From Methylobacterium bullatum (lineage in GTDB: Bacteria > Pseudomonadota > Alphaproteobacteria > Rhizobiales > Beijerinckiaceae), in the NCBI RefSeq assembly GCF_014845095.1, contig NZ_NKUG01000011.1:1-52260 (forward strand): a stretch of 52,260 bases of DNA. Direction: 5' to 3'. Each line of letters opens with the position of its first letter. Position 1 is the stretch's first letter. This document shows, piece after piece, positions 7,812-15,208 of the stretch. The position numbers and the translations under genes are program-made. The notes under the pieces are model-generated. The model was not told the DNA's origin. It made no database searches and saw nothing but the letters and a program-made list of their open reading frames with translations.

Positions 7812-8299
7812 CGATCCTCGATACGCACCACCCGAACCCGTCGGAAACGTCCCCTCGAACTCTCCCGGGGCGGATCCCGTCGAATTCTCAATCGATCGTG
7901 ATGCAGAGCGGAGAGCATCACGAGGTGGTTAATGAAAAGTTTCCGCTCTCCATCGAATCGCGGGAGAGCGCCGGGCGGTGGCGGTAGGGACCGAATCTCC
8001 GTGGCAATATCGCCGCAGCCGCGACGCCTGTCGGAACTGAAGCCGCGGAATCTGCTCTGGCTTGCAACTTGCTTTGAATTTTACTGCCCATGGCGGGCGT
8101 TTCCTCCCTTGCACTCGGCCCCGCTCCCCAATGAGCGGGGCCTTTTTGTCGAGGGATCTCGAAAAACTGTGACCGGGGCGCCACGCCCATGGTTCCGCTC
8201 ATATCCAGCCGGAACCGGGACGGTGTCCCGCGCGCTTGCTAAGCCATGGCTGCGCCCGATATGCCGCCACACTCCGATCCGAGCGAAGGACAACGCAGA
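7812..8299. other. Gene-poor stretch with an orphan terminator
   Basis: In 488 bases there is no protein gene I can support. The one clear signal is a strong plus-strand intrinsic terminator at 8117-8147 with no gene in front of it on that strand. This suggests a small RNA, perhaps beginning between about 7950 and 8050, but I cannot identify a promoter or a known RNA family. I looked for SRP RNA and tmRNA signatures and found none. Confidence 0.5.
8117..8147 (+). terminator. Strong rho-independent terminator without an upstream gene
   Basis: GGCCCCGCTC pairs perfectly with GAGCGGGGCC across a 6-base loop (10-bp stem), followed at once by TTTTT. The nearest plus-strand gene upstream ends near 6640, with two minus-strand genes in between, so the terminated transcript is probably a non-coding RNA. 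Confidence 0.8.
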
Positions 8300-8590
8300 A
8301 TGCGCGTGGCGACCACACGATCCTCCAGCCCCTCGAAGGGCCGGTCCCTGGCCCTGAAGGCTGCACCCTTCGCCCTTCTGCTTCTGGCCGCCGGCCCGGC
8401 CCAGGCCCAGCGCGAAGACCAGGGCCTGCAACTCGGCTGCGCCAACGATTATTTCCGCCTCTGTGCCGGCGTCGATCCCAACAGCAACGAGGCCGAGAAG
8501 TGCATGGAGCGCAACCGTCCCCGCCTGTCGGCCGAATGCCGCAACGCCATCGGCGATTACGACCGTCGCAGCGGTGGCAAGTCCCGGTAA
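8300..8590 (+). CDS. Secreted cysteine-rich repeat protein
   Basis: A protein of 96 residues with a Sec signal peptide (hydrophobic AAPFALLLLAAGPAQAQ, probable cleavage after AQA). The short mature domain carries four cysteines in the pattern C-x6-C-x14-C-x10-C (LGCANDYFRLCAGVD, EKCMERNRPRLSAECRNAI). This matches the small cysteine-rich repeat proteins (FGFR-1-type repeat, PF00839-like) found in alphaproteobacteria; the function is unknown. GAAGGA at 8285-8290 supports the ATG at 8300. Confidence 0.75.
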   Translation: MRVATTRSSSPSKGRSLALKAAPFALLLLAAGPAQAQREDQGLQLGCANDYFRLCAGVDPNSNEAEKCMERNRPRLSAECRNAIGDYDRRSGGKSR

Positions 8591-8737
8591 GGGGCAGGCC
8601 CGGTCTCCGACATCTCCCGGCAAGAAGCCTGTCGACGGAAGCCAGGCCATCGAATAGGCCTGCGACTCCGGTGGAAGACCGGGGGGCGGCTCCCCCGACC
8701 TTCGACCATGCTCGATCGTGAATGAGGCTCGTGCGCC

Positions 8738-9688
8738 ATGGCCCTGACCGTCGCGGTTCAGATGGACCCGATCCAGGCGATCAGGATCGCCGGTGACACC
8801 ACCTTCGCTCTGCTCTTGGAAGCGCAGGCGCGGGGACACGATCTCCTGTTCTATACGCCGGACCGGCTCTCCATGCAGGGTCAGGTGGTGACGGCGCGGG
8901 TCGAGCCCCTCCGGGTCCAGGACGTGGAGGGCGCCCACGCGACCCTCGGGGCCATGCAGCGTGTCGATCTCGCCGATGTGGATGTGGTCCTGATGCGCCA
9001 GGACCCGCCCTTCGACATGGCCTACATCACCGCGACCCACATGCTGGAGCGGATCCATCCGCGGACCCTGGTGGTGAACAACCCGGCCGAGGTGCGCAAC
9101 GCGCCCGAGAAGCTGTTCGTCCTCGACTTCCCACAACTCATGCCGCCGACCCTGATCACCCGCGACAAGGCTGAGATCGAGGCGTTCCGCGCCGAGCACG
9201 GCGCCATCGTCATGAAACCCCTGCACGGGCATGGCGGCGCGGCGGTGTTCCGGGTGCTGCCGGAGGACGCCAATTTCGGTTCGATGTTCGATCTGTTCTC
9301 GGTGACGTTCCGCGAGCCCTGGGTGGTCCAGCGCTTCCTTCCCAAGATCACCGAGGGCGACAAGCGCATCATCCTGGTGGACGGTGAGCCTCTGGGCGCC
9401 ATCAACCGTGTCCCGGCGCTCAACGACATCCGCTCCAACATGGTGCGCGGCGGGGCGGCCGCCGCCTCCGATCTCACCGAGCGCGAGCGGAACATCTGCG
9501 CCACGATCGGGCCGGAGCTTCGCCGGCGCGGCCTCATCCTCGTCGGTATCGACGTGATCGACGGCAACCTCACCGAGATCAACGTCACCTCTCCCACGGG
9601 TATCCGCGCAATCAAGCGGCTCGGTGGACCGGATCTCGCGGTCTCGGTCTGGGATGCGATCGAAGGGCGGCTCTCCGCCTCGGTTTGA
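8738..9688 (+). CDS. gshB: Glutathione synthetase
   Basis: A cytosolic enzyme of 316 residues that joins gamma-glutamylcysteine and glycine using ATP. The N-terminal [12 protein letters not shown] start is typical of GshB. The ATP-grasp region shows [17 protein letters not shown], then [20 protein letters not shown], then INRVP and the Mg-binding end [14 protein letters not shown]. The length is standard. It appears to stand alone here; gloB and a glutathione S-transferase, which also use glutathione, lie 14-27 kb away in the window. Confidence 0.95.
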   Translation: MALTVAVQMDPIQAIRIAGDTTFALLLEAQARGHDLLFYTPDRLSMQGQVVTARVEPLRVQDVEGAHATLGAMQRVDLADVDVVLMRQDPPFDMAYITATHMLERIHPRTLVVNNPAEVRNAPEKLFVLDFPQLMPPTLITRDKAEIEAFRAEHGAIVMKPLHGHGGAAVFRVLPEDANFGSMFDLFSVTFREPWVVQRFLPKITEGDKRIILVDGEPLGAINRVPALNDIRSNMVRGGAAAASDLTERERNICATIGPELRRRGLILVGIDVIDGNLTEINVTSPTGIRAIKRLGGPDLAVSVWDAIEGRLSASV

Positions 9689-9811
9689 CGGGATTAAGCC
9701 GCCTTTAAGCGCGGCAGCCTAACGCTCGGGGCCGGTTTCAAACCCTCCGGCCCGGTCGATGCACCCCATCACGCAAAGCCATTCTTCCGGCCGGTTCTCC
9801 GGTACCGGCCG

Positions 9812-10237
9812 GTGAGTGGTCGCGCCCTGCCCATACGGCTCGCCCGGATGTTCCTGGTCGGCGGCATCGCGACCCTGCTCTATGCCTGCCTGAGCCTGGT
9901 GGGGACGACGGTGGTCGGGCTTCCGCTTCCCCTGGCCTCGCCCCTTTCCTACGCCCTCGCCTCGCTCTGGTCCTATGCCGGTCATCGCTGGCTGACCTTC
10001 GGCGACAGACGGCCGGCGCCTCGCGCGGCGTTGCGGTTTTCCCTTCTGACGATGGCCGGCTACGGCGCGGCCGCAGCGATCCCCGCCATCGTCGGCGGGA
10101 TCTTCGAGGGGCCTTCCTGGCTCTCGATCCTCGCCGTCTGCACCGGGATTCCCGCTGGGAATTACGTGATCCTGAGCCGGCACGTCTTTTCCGAGATGCC
10201 ACAGGATCCTCGACAGCCGGTAGGGCATACGGGATGA
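9812..10237 (+). CDS. GtrA family membrane protein
   Basis: A protein of 141 residues with four predicted membrane helices (MFLVGGIATLLYACLSLVGT, a second around FPLPLASPLSYALASLWS, a third around LLTMAGYGAAAAIPAIVGG, and a fourth around LSILAVCTGIPAGNYVIL). It carries the GtrA-like pattern F-L-V-G-G followed by a late NY residue pair. GtrA proteins are proposed to flip polyprenyl-linked sugars across the inner membrane. The GTG start at 9812 is uncertain; an ATG at 9848 is possible. Its stop overlaps the next start in ATGA at 10234-10237, so the two genes are translationally coupled. Confidence 0.75.
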   Translation: MSGRALPIRLARMFLVGGIATLLYACLSLVGTTVVGLPLPLASPLSYALASLWSYAGHRWLTFGDRRPAPRAALRFSLLTMAGYGAAAAIPAIVGGIFEGPSWLSILAVCTGIPAGNYVILSRHVFSEMPQDPRQPVGHTG

Positions 10238-11727
10238 GATCCGATCCGGCCTCCATCCCGGTCTCGAGGCAGTCCCCCGGCGGGGCGTCGCGACCGTTCG
10301 TGCCGGGGGCGTGGGGAGCCTCGTCGATCCTCGTGTTCCTGGTCGTGGTCCTCACGCTGTCCATCCGCGCCGGTCAGTTGCTCAACGATCCCGACAGCCA
10401 GTGGCACATGGCCATCGGCCGCTGGATCGTCGCACATCGCACCGTGCCCTGGACGGACCTGTTCTCCCACACCTTTGCCGGATCGCCCTGGATCGCAAAG
10501 GAATGGGCCTCGCAGGTGCTGTTTTATGGGGCCTATGCGGTCGCCGGCTGGTGGGGCGTCTGCATGCTCACCATCCTGGTCGTTGCCGGCTCGCTGGCCG
10601 GCCTGCACCTGTGGCTGCAATGCCGTGTTTCCGCCACCGCGGCGCTGTTGGCGATCACGGCCGTGTTCGTGGTCCTCGCGCCGCACCTGCTCGCACGCCC
10701 GCACATCCTCACGGTGCCGGTCCTCCTCGTCTGGATGACGGGCCTCGTGGCGGCACTGGAGCGGGGGAGGGCGCCGTCGTTCTGGCTCATCCCGGTGATG
10801 GTGGCCTGGGCCAATCTACACGGAAGCTACCCGATCGGCCTCGTCATCGCCGGTATCCTCGCAGGCGAGGGCGTGCTCTCCGGCTCCCGCTCCGAATGGA
10901 TCGGCAGGGCTTTGCGATGGGCACGCTTCCTCGCCCTCGCCACGGTCGCATCCTGCCTGACGCCCTATGGCTACGTGCCGTTTCTCGTGAATCTCGGCCT
11001 GTTCAACAGTGGCGAATCCCTGCCCTTCATCGACGAATGGCAGCCCCTCGGACTGAACGGCGCGGGCATCCTTGCCGTCGCGATGTTCATCGGCAGTATC
11101 GTGCTGCTGCTGACAGCCCCCCGAAAAACCCTGTTCCGGCTCGGCGTGGTCACGCTCCTCGGGGTGATGATGATCCGCCACGCGCGCTTCGCGGATCTGT
11201 TCGTCCTGGCAGCGCCGATCCTCGTGGCGGGGCCTGCCATGGCGCGATTCCCTGCGCTGCGTGGCGCTCCGACCATCGCCGCCTCACGGGGGCTCGGCCT
11301 CATTATTCTGGCCTGTACCGTCGCGGCGATCACGATGGCGGCCCTGGTCTCGCCGCGTCCCAGCGAAGCGATGACGCCACAGGCCGCCCTCGACGCGGCG
11401 CGCGCACTGCGCCTCACCGGCCCGGTCTACAACGACTACGATTTCGGCGGTTTCCTGATCCGCTCCGGCGTGCCGACCTTCATCGACGGGCGCAGCGATC
11501 AGCTCTTCCTCGGCGGCTTCATGAACGGCCTCGACCGGGCGCTCGCCGCATCGGAGCCCGAGCGCTTCGCCGCCCTGCTGGCGCGTTATCGCGTCACCTG
11601 GGCCCTCGTGCGGAGGGAAGGGCGGAGCGCCGATCAGCTGCGCCGCCTGGAGGGCTGGCGCCTCCTCCATGAGGATGAGACCGCTGCGGTGTATCATCAG
11701 GCCGGCGACGCGCCCGCCGCGCGGTAA
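10234..11727 (+). CDS. Polytopic membrane protein, possible glycosyltransferase
   Basis: A protein of 497 residues with about ten membrane helices and a C-terminal soluble part. After the first helix comes NDPDSQWHMAIGRWIVAH, then TDLFSHTFAGSPWIAKEWAS. This D-x-D-x-x-W-H motif plus a downstream EW pattern is shared by a group of multi-helix proteins often related to GT-C glycosyltransferases, where an extracytoplasmic Asp handles a polyprenyl-linked sugar. The C-terminus has YNDYDFGGFLIRSGVPTFID, also seen in that group. Coupling to a GtrA-like flippase fits a role in moving and attaching a sugar in the envelope. Substrate and acceptor are unknown. Confidence 0.65.
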   Translation: MRSDPASIPVSRQSPGGASRPFVPGAWGASSILVFLVVVLTLSIRAGQLLNDPDSQWHMAIGRWIVAHRTVPWTDLFSHTFAGSPWIAKEWASQVLFYGAYAVAGWWGVCMLTILVVAGSLAGLHLWLQCRVSATAALLAITAVFVVLAPHLLARPHILTVPVLLVWMTGLVAALERGRAPSFWLIPVMVAWANLHGSYPIGLVIAGILAGEGVLSGSRSEWIGRALRWARFLALATVASCLTPYGYVPFLVNLGLFNSGESLPFIDEWQPLGLNGAGILAVAMFIGSIVLLLTAPRKTLFRLGVVTLLGVMMIRHARFADLFVLAAPILVAGPAMARFPALRGAPTIAASRGLGLIILACTVAAITMAALVSPRPSEAMTPQAALDAARALRLTGPVYNDYDFGGFLIRSGVPTFIDGRSDQLFLGGFMNGLDRALAASEPERFAALLARYRVTWALVRREGRSADQLRRLEGWRLLHEDETAAVYHQAGDAPAAR

Positions 11728-11763
11728 CAGCCCGTATGTCACCGGCCGAAGCGAATGCCGGCC

Positions 11764-11787
11764 GGGATCCGCCGAGCATCGGATCCC
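11764..11787. terminator. Hairpin between convergent genes
   Basis: GGGATCCG (11764-11771) pairs perfectly with CGGATCCC (11780-11787) across an 8-base loop. It lies between the ends of the membrane protein gene and the convergent osmC-like gene. No T-run is present, so efficiency is uncertain. Confidence 0.45.
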
Positions 11788-11823
11788 GCGCCACTCCGCC
11801 TCGGACGCAGCGGCCTCGTCGCT

Positions 11824-12333
11824 TCAGCCCTTCGAGGCGTGGACCGCCAGTTCCGGCTTGTGGTTCAGGGTCTGGAACACGACGCAATAGCGCTCGGTCA
11901 GCTTCAAGAGCTGGTCGAGCTTCTCCTGCGGCGCATCGGTGTCGAGGGCGAAGTTCAGGCGGATCGCGCGAAAGCCCACCGGGGCTTCCTTGTCGACGCC
12001 CAGCGTGCCGCGGAAGTCGAGGTCGCCCTCGGCGCTGACAGTTCCGGCGCGCAGCTCGATCTCGAGGGCGGTCGCCACCGCTTTGATCGTGACCCCGGCG
12101 CAGGCGACCAGCGCCTCGAGCAGCATGTCGCCCGAGCAGAGTTCGAGCCCCGACCCGCCGGTGGCCGGGTGAAGTCCGGCGACGGCGAGCGCCCGGCCGG
12201 TCTCGACCTTGCAAGCGATGGAGCTGTCGTCCAGCGTGCCCTTGGCTTTCAGCGTGATGACGGCGGATTCCGGCGCGCTGCGGTACTGGTCTTTCAGCGG
12301 GGCCTGGAGCGAGCGCAGGGTGGTGGCGTCCAT
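11824..12333 (-). CDS. OsmC family protein (peroxiredoxin-like)
   Basis: A protein of 169 residues with the OsmC/Ohr fold. Two key cysteines are visible: Cys78 in EALVACAGVT and Cys150 in TERYCVVFQT. In this family they form the redox pair that reduces organic hydroperoxides. GGSGLELCSGDMLLEAL gives the central helix. The subclass is the longer OsmC-related type rather than Ohr. It lies 91 bases downstream of the ssuB-like gene on the same strand and could be the last gene of that operon, which would link peroxide defence with sulfur supply; that link is inference. Confidence 0.82.
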   Translation of the reverse strand: MDATTLRSLQAPLKDQYRSAPESAVITLKAKGTLDDSSIACKVETGRALAVAGLHPATGGSGLELCSGDMLLEALVACAGVTIKAVATALEIELRAGTVSAEGDLDFRGTLGVDKEAPVGFRAIRLNFALDTDAPQEKLDQLLKLTERYCVVFQTLNHKPELAVHASKG

Positions 12334-12424
12334 CGGGTGTGTCCTCGATCGTCTTGGTGCGATTGTGATCTTTTTCTTTGCTTGGGCATCTAACCTGGGA
12401 TGGAGGCAGACGCCAGAGAAGCCC

Positions 12425-13198
12425 TCACCACCATTGCGCCGCCTCGGTGGGCGCCGCCGCCTGGGCCGGCTTCAGCGAGCGGTCCAGGGCGGCGAGGATG
12501 CGCCGGGTGGCGGCCTCGCTATGCGGCGAGGCCGGATCGCGCGGGCGGGCCAGCGCCAGGGGGATGGCATCGTCCAGGCGGCCGGGCTTGGGGCGCATCA
12601 CCACCGCCCGGTCGGCCAGCGCCACCGCCTCTCCCACATCGTGGGTGACGATGAGGATCGTCGGCTTCGTCTCCTGCCAGAGGGCGAGGAGATGGCCGTG
12701 CAGGTCCTTTCGGGTGAAGGCGTCCAGCGCCGAGAACGGCTCGTCGAGGAGGAGCACGCGCGGGTTCGCCACGAAGGCACGGGCGATGGACACGCGCTGC
12801 TGCTGCCCGCCCGAGAGTTCCCTCGGCCAGCGGCGGGCATGTTCGCCGAGCCCGACCATCTCCAGGGCATGGGCGACGCGAGCCCTGCGCTCGGCCTTGG
12901 GGAGATGGCTCAGTCCGAAGCCCACATTTTCGGCGACATCGAGCCAGGGCAGCAGGCGGGGCTCTTGGAAGACGAGGCCGACTCCTGGATGCGGCGCTGC
13001 GATCGTCTCCCCGTCGAGGGCGATGCTGCCCTCGCTCGCCCGGTCGAGCCCGGCGACGAGCCGTAGCAAGGTGGTCTTGCCACAGCCCGATCCGCCGATG
13101 AGCGCCACGATCTCGCCCTGCGGCACGGCGAGGTCGATGCGCTCCAGCGCCCGCGTGCCGTCGGAATAGGTCTTGGACAGGCTATCGAGGGTGAGCAT
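12425..13198 (-). CDS. ssuB: ABC importer ATPase, SsuB/TauB type
   Basis: A protein of 257 residues: the cytoplasmic ATPase of an importer for aliphatic sulfonates or a related substrate. Walker A is GGSGCGKTT at 35-43. The Q-loop is VFQEPRLLPW, the signature ELSGGQQQR, Walker B VLLLDEPFSALD, and the switch VTHDVGEA. The QEPRLLPW form is typical of the nitrate/sulfonate/taurine class. It follows the permease gene by 37 bases. The substrate is assigned by similarity to SsuB and by the neighbouring binding protein; no sulfonate monooxygenase gene is nearby. Confidence 0.82.
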   Translation of the reverse strand: MLTLDSLSKTYSDGTRALERIDLAVPQGEIVALIGGSGCGKTTLLRLVAGLDRASEGSIALDGETIAAPHPGVGLVFQEPRLLPWLDVAENVGFGLSHLPKAERRARVAHALEMVGLGEHARRWPRELSGGQQQRVSIARAFVANPRVLLLDEPFSALDAFTRKDLHGHLLALWQETKPTILIVTHDVGEAVALADRAVVMRPKPGRLDDAIPLALARPRDPASPHSEAATRRILAALDRSLKPAQAAAPTEAAQWW

Positions 13199-13235
13199 CG
13201 CGGGGCGCCAGCCTTCTTCGAACCGGTGAGGGGAC

Positions 13236-14066
13236 CTACAACGTCTCCCGCGCCGTGTCCTGCCAGCGCGTGAGAGGCCGGGTCACGGCGACGAGAACGG
13301 TATCGGCGAGCTTGCCGAGGATGGCGAAGGCGATGATCGCGGCAAGGATCTGGTCGGCCTTACTGAATTGCTGCCCGTCGATGAGGAGGTAGCCGAGCCC
13401 TTCGGAGGCTCCCATCAGCTCGGCGGCGACCACGAACAGGAAGCCGAGGCCGAGGCCTGTGCGGAGCGCAGTGAGGGTCGCCGGAAGCACGGCGGGGAGC
13501 AGGATGCGCCGTGCGAGCTGCAGGGTCGAGAGCCGGAAGATGCGGCCCACCTCGATCAGCTTGCGGTCGACGGAGGCGATGGCCCCCGCTACCCCGATAT
13601 AGACCGGGAAGAACACCCCTACCGCGATCAGCGCCACCTTCGGCGTCTCGAGGATGCCGAGCCAGAGGATGAACAGCGGAACCCAGGCCAGGGACGGCAC
13701 GGCGCGCAACGCCTGGAGCGTCGGATCGAGGATATGGCGGGCGGTGGGAAGCGCCCCGGTGAGGGCGCCCGCCGCGATGCCGGCCACCGCGCCGAAGGCG
13801 AAGCCGAGGGCGACGCGCACCAGCGTCGCCTGAACGTGCATCCAGAGGTCGCCGGATGCGGCGAGATCGTAGAGGGTCACCGCGATCCGGCTCGGCGGGG
13901 GCATCAGCCGCCCCTGGGCGAGGCCGGTATGGACGGCGGATTCCCAGCCGATCACCAGGGCGAGGGGCAGGATTAGGCCGAGGGCGACGCGGCCGCCCTG
14001 GTCCCATACCGTCTCTCGCCGAGGCTTCGGCGCCGCCTTCGTGTCGTCCGCTTCGGGTCCGGCCAC
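13236..14066 (-). CDS. ssuC: ABC importer permease, SsuC type
   Basis: An inner-membrane protein of 276 residues with about six helices. After a charged N-terminus (AAPKPRRETVWDQGGR) come ALGLILPLALVIGWE and the typical permease core with ALRAVPSLAWVPLFILWLG. The EAA-type loop contacting the ATPase lies nearby. The SLAWVPL pattern is characteristic of the SsuC/TauC/NrtB family. Its start lies three bases after the stop of the binding-protein gene, so they are co-transcribed. Confidence 0.85.
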   Translation of the reverse strand: MAGPEADDTKAAPKPRRETVWDQGGRVALGLILPLALVIGWESAVHTGLAQGRLMPPPSRIAVTLYDLAASGDLWMHVQATLVRVALGFAFGAVAGIAAGALTGALPTARHILDPTLQALRAVPSLAWVPLFILWLGILETPKVALIAVGVFFPVYIGVAGAIASVDRKLIEVGRIFRLSTLQLARRILLPAVLPATLTALRTGLGLGFLFVVAAELMGASEGLGYLLIDGQQFSKADQILAAIIAFAILGKLADTVLVAVTRPLTRWQDTARETL

Positions 14067-14069
14067 GGA

Positions 14070-15044
14070 TCAGCGGGCGGCAGGCGCGAATTGCGGATCG
14101 ATCAGCCCGTCCACCGCCGCCTTCACGTCGGTACCGGCGGGGATCACCGCCGCCTGCTGCAGGGCGATGCCGGCGGCGGCGATCGATTCGGCCTGGGCCT
14201 TGCCGATGGCGGGCTGGGTCAGGTCGGTGCGCTCGATCTGCCGGGCGATCACCGGTTCGGGCAGCTTCGTCACGGCCACGAGCGCGCTCTTCAGGGCGTC
14301 GGGATTCTTGATCGCATAGGTCCGGGCGGTCTCGTAGGCGGCGATCACGGTGCGGACGAGGTCCGGGTTGGCCTTGGCGAAATCCTCGCGCACGTCGAGG
14401 ACGCCCCAGGTGTTGGCGGCGGCGTCCCGGTAGAACAGCACGTCGTCGTTCTCGATCTCGGAGGCCGCCATCATCGGGTCGAGGCCGGCCCAGGCATCGA
14501 CGTCGCCCCGGTCGAGGGCGGTACGCCCGTCCGCATGCTGGAGCAGGACGAGCTTGGCGTCTTTTTCGGTCAGGCCGGCGCCCTGGAGCGCACGGATGAG
14601 GAAGATGTGCGGGTCGGTGCCGCGGGTCACCGCGATGCGCTTGCCCTTGAGATCGGCGGGCTTGGTGATGCCGCTGTCCTTGCGGGTGACCAGCGCCGTC
14701 CATTCCGGCCGCGAGAAGACGTAGACCGCCTTGATCGGGTTGCCGTTGATCCGGGCGAGCAGGGCCGCGGCCCCGGCCGAGGACCCGAAATCGATGGCGC
14801 CGCCATTGAGGAATTCCAGCGCCTTGTTGGAGCCGAGGGACTGGGTCCAGCGGACCGTGATGCCCTTGTCCTTCAGGGCCTCTTCCAGGAAGCCCTTCTC
14901 CTTCAGGATCAGGCTCACCGGGTTGTAGGTCGCCCAATCGAGGCGGATCTCCTTGACCTCCGCCGCCTCACCGGGGCGCGGCATCAGCAGAAGCGACGCG
15001 GCGCCGCAGATGACACTCAGGATGGCGCGACGGGACAGAGTCAT
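14070..15044 (-). CDS. ssuA: Sulfonate-type ABC substrate-binding protein
   Basis: A protein of 324 residues with a Sec-type signal (SVICGAASLLLMPRPGEAAE, arginines near residues 5-6). The mature part has the SsuA-like binding-protein fold: IRLDWATYNPVSLILKEKGF, then LEFLNGGAIDFGSSAGAAAL, and KRIAVTRGTDPHIFLIRAL. It captures substrate in the periplasm and delivers it to the SsuCB transporter. It is first in the operon. A short palindrome 60-77 bases upstream may be an operator. The exact ligand (alkanesulfonate, taurine or another anion) cannot be read from the sequence. Confidence 0.85.
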   Translation of the reverse strand: MTLSRRAILSVICGAASLLLMPRPGEAAEVKEIRLDWATYNPVSLILKEKGFLEEALKDKGITVRWTQSLGSNKALEFLNGGAIDFGSSAGAAALLARINGNPIKAVYVFSRPEWTALVTRKDSGITKPADLKGKRIAVTRGTDPHIFLIRALQGAGLTEKDAKLVLLQHADGRTALDRGDVDAWAGLDPMMAASEIENDDVLFYRDAAANTWGVLDVREDFAKANPDLVRTVIAAYETARTYAIKNPDALKSALVAVTKLPEPVIARQIERTDLTQPAIGKAQAESIAAAGIALQQAAVIPAGTDVKAAVDGLIDPQFAPAAR

Positions 15045-15103
15045 CGGTCAATCGTCTCCATGGTCCCGGCAGTGACGCGGGGCATCCGAGGTAGCCAGGA
15101 CCG

Positions 15104-15121
15104 TTCGTTTCGTCAAACGAA
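15104..15121. promoter_or_regulatory. Palindrome upstream of the ssu-type operon
   Basis: TTCGTTT (15104-15110) is an exact inverted copy of AAACGAA (15115-15121) across four bases. It lies in the 164-base divergent spacer between ssuA and glnD, 60 bases from the ssuA start. Its size and place suit a regulator dimer; the regulator is unknown. Confidence 0.4.
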
Positions 15122-15208
15122 TTTTCCGGCAGAGAGAACGATATCCTACGGATTGCCTATCACATCTACGCAGCTGCCTAGCGTTGTCTCTGGTGTCCCT
15201 CCGGGAAC

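Noticed and set aside
7918..8202. A minus-strand frame of 94 codons across the gene-poor stretch
   Set aside because: It runs antisense through the strong terminator, has no convincing ribosome site and no familiar content.
8203..8230. GGAAC followed after 17 bases by CGCT, as a second EcfG promoter
   Set aside because: The -10 part is CGCT, not CGTT, so the match is incomplete and I do not call it.
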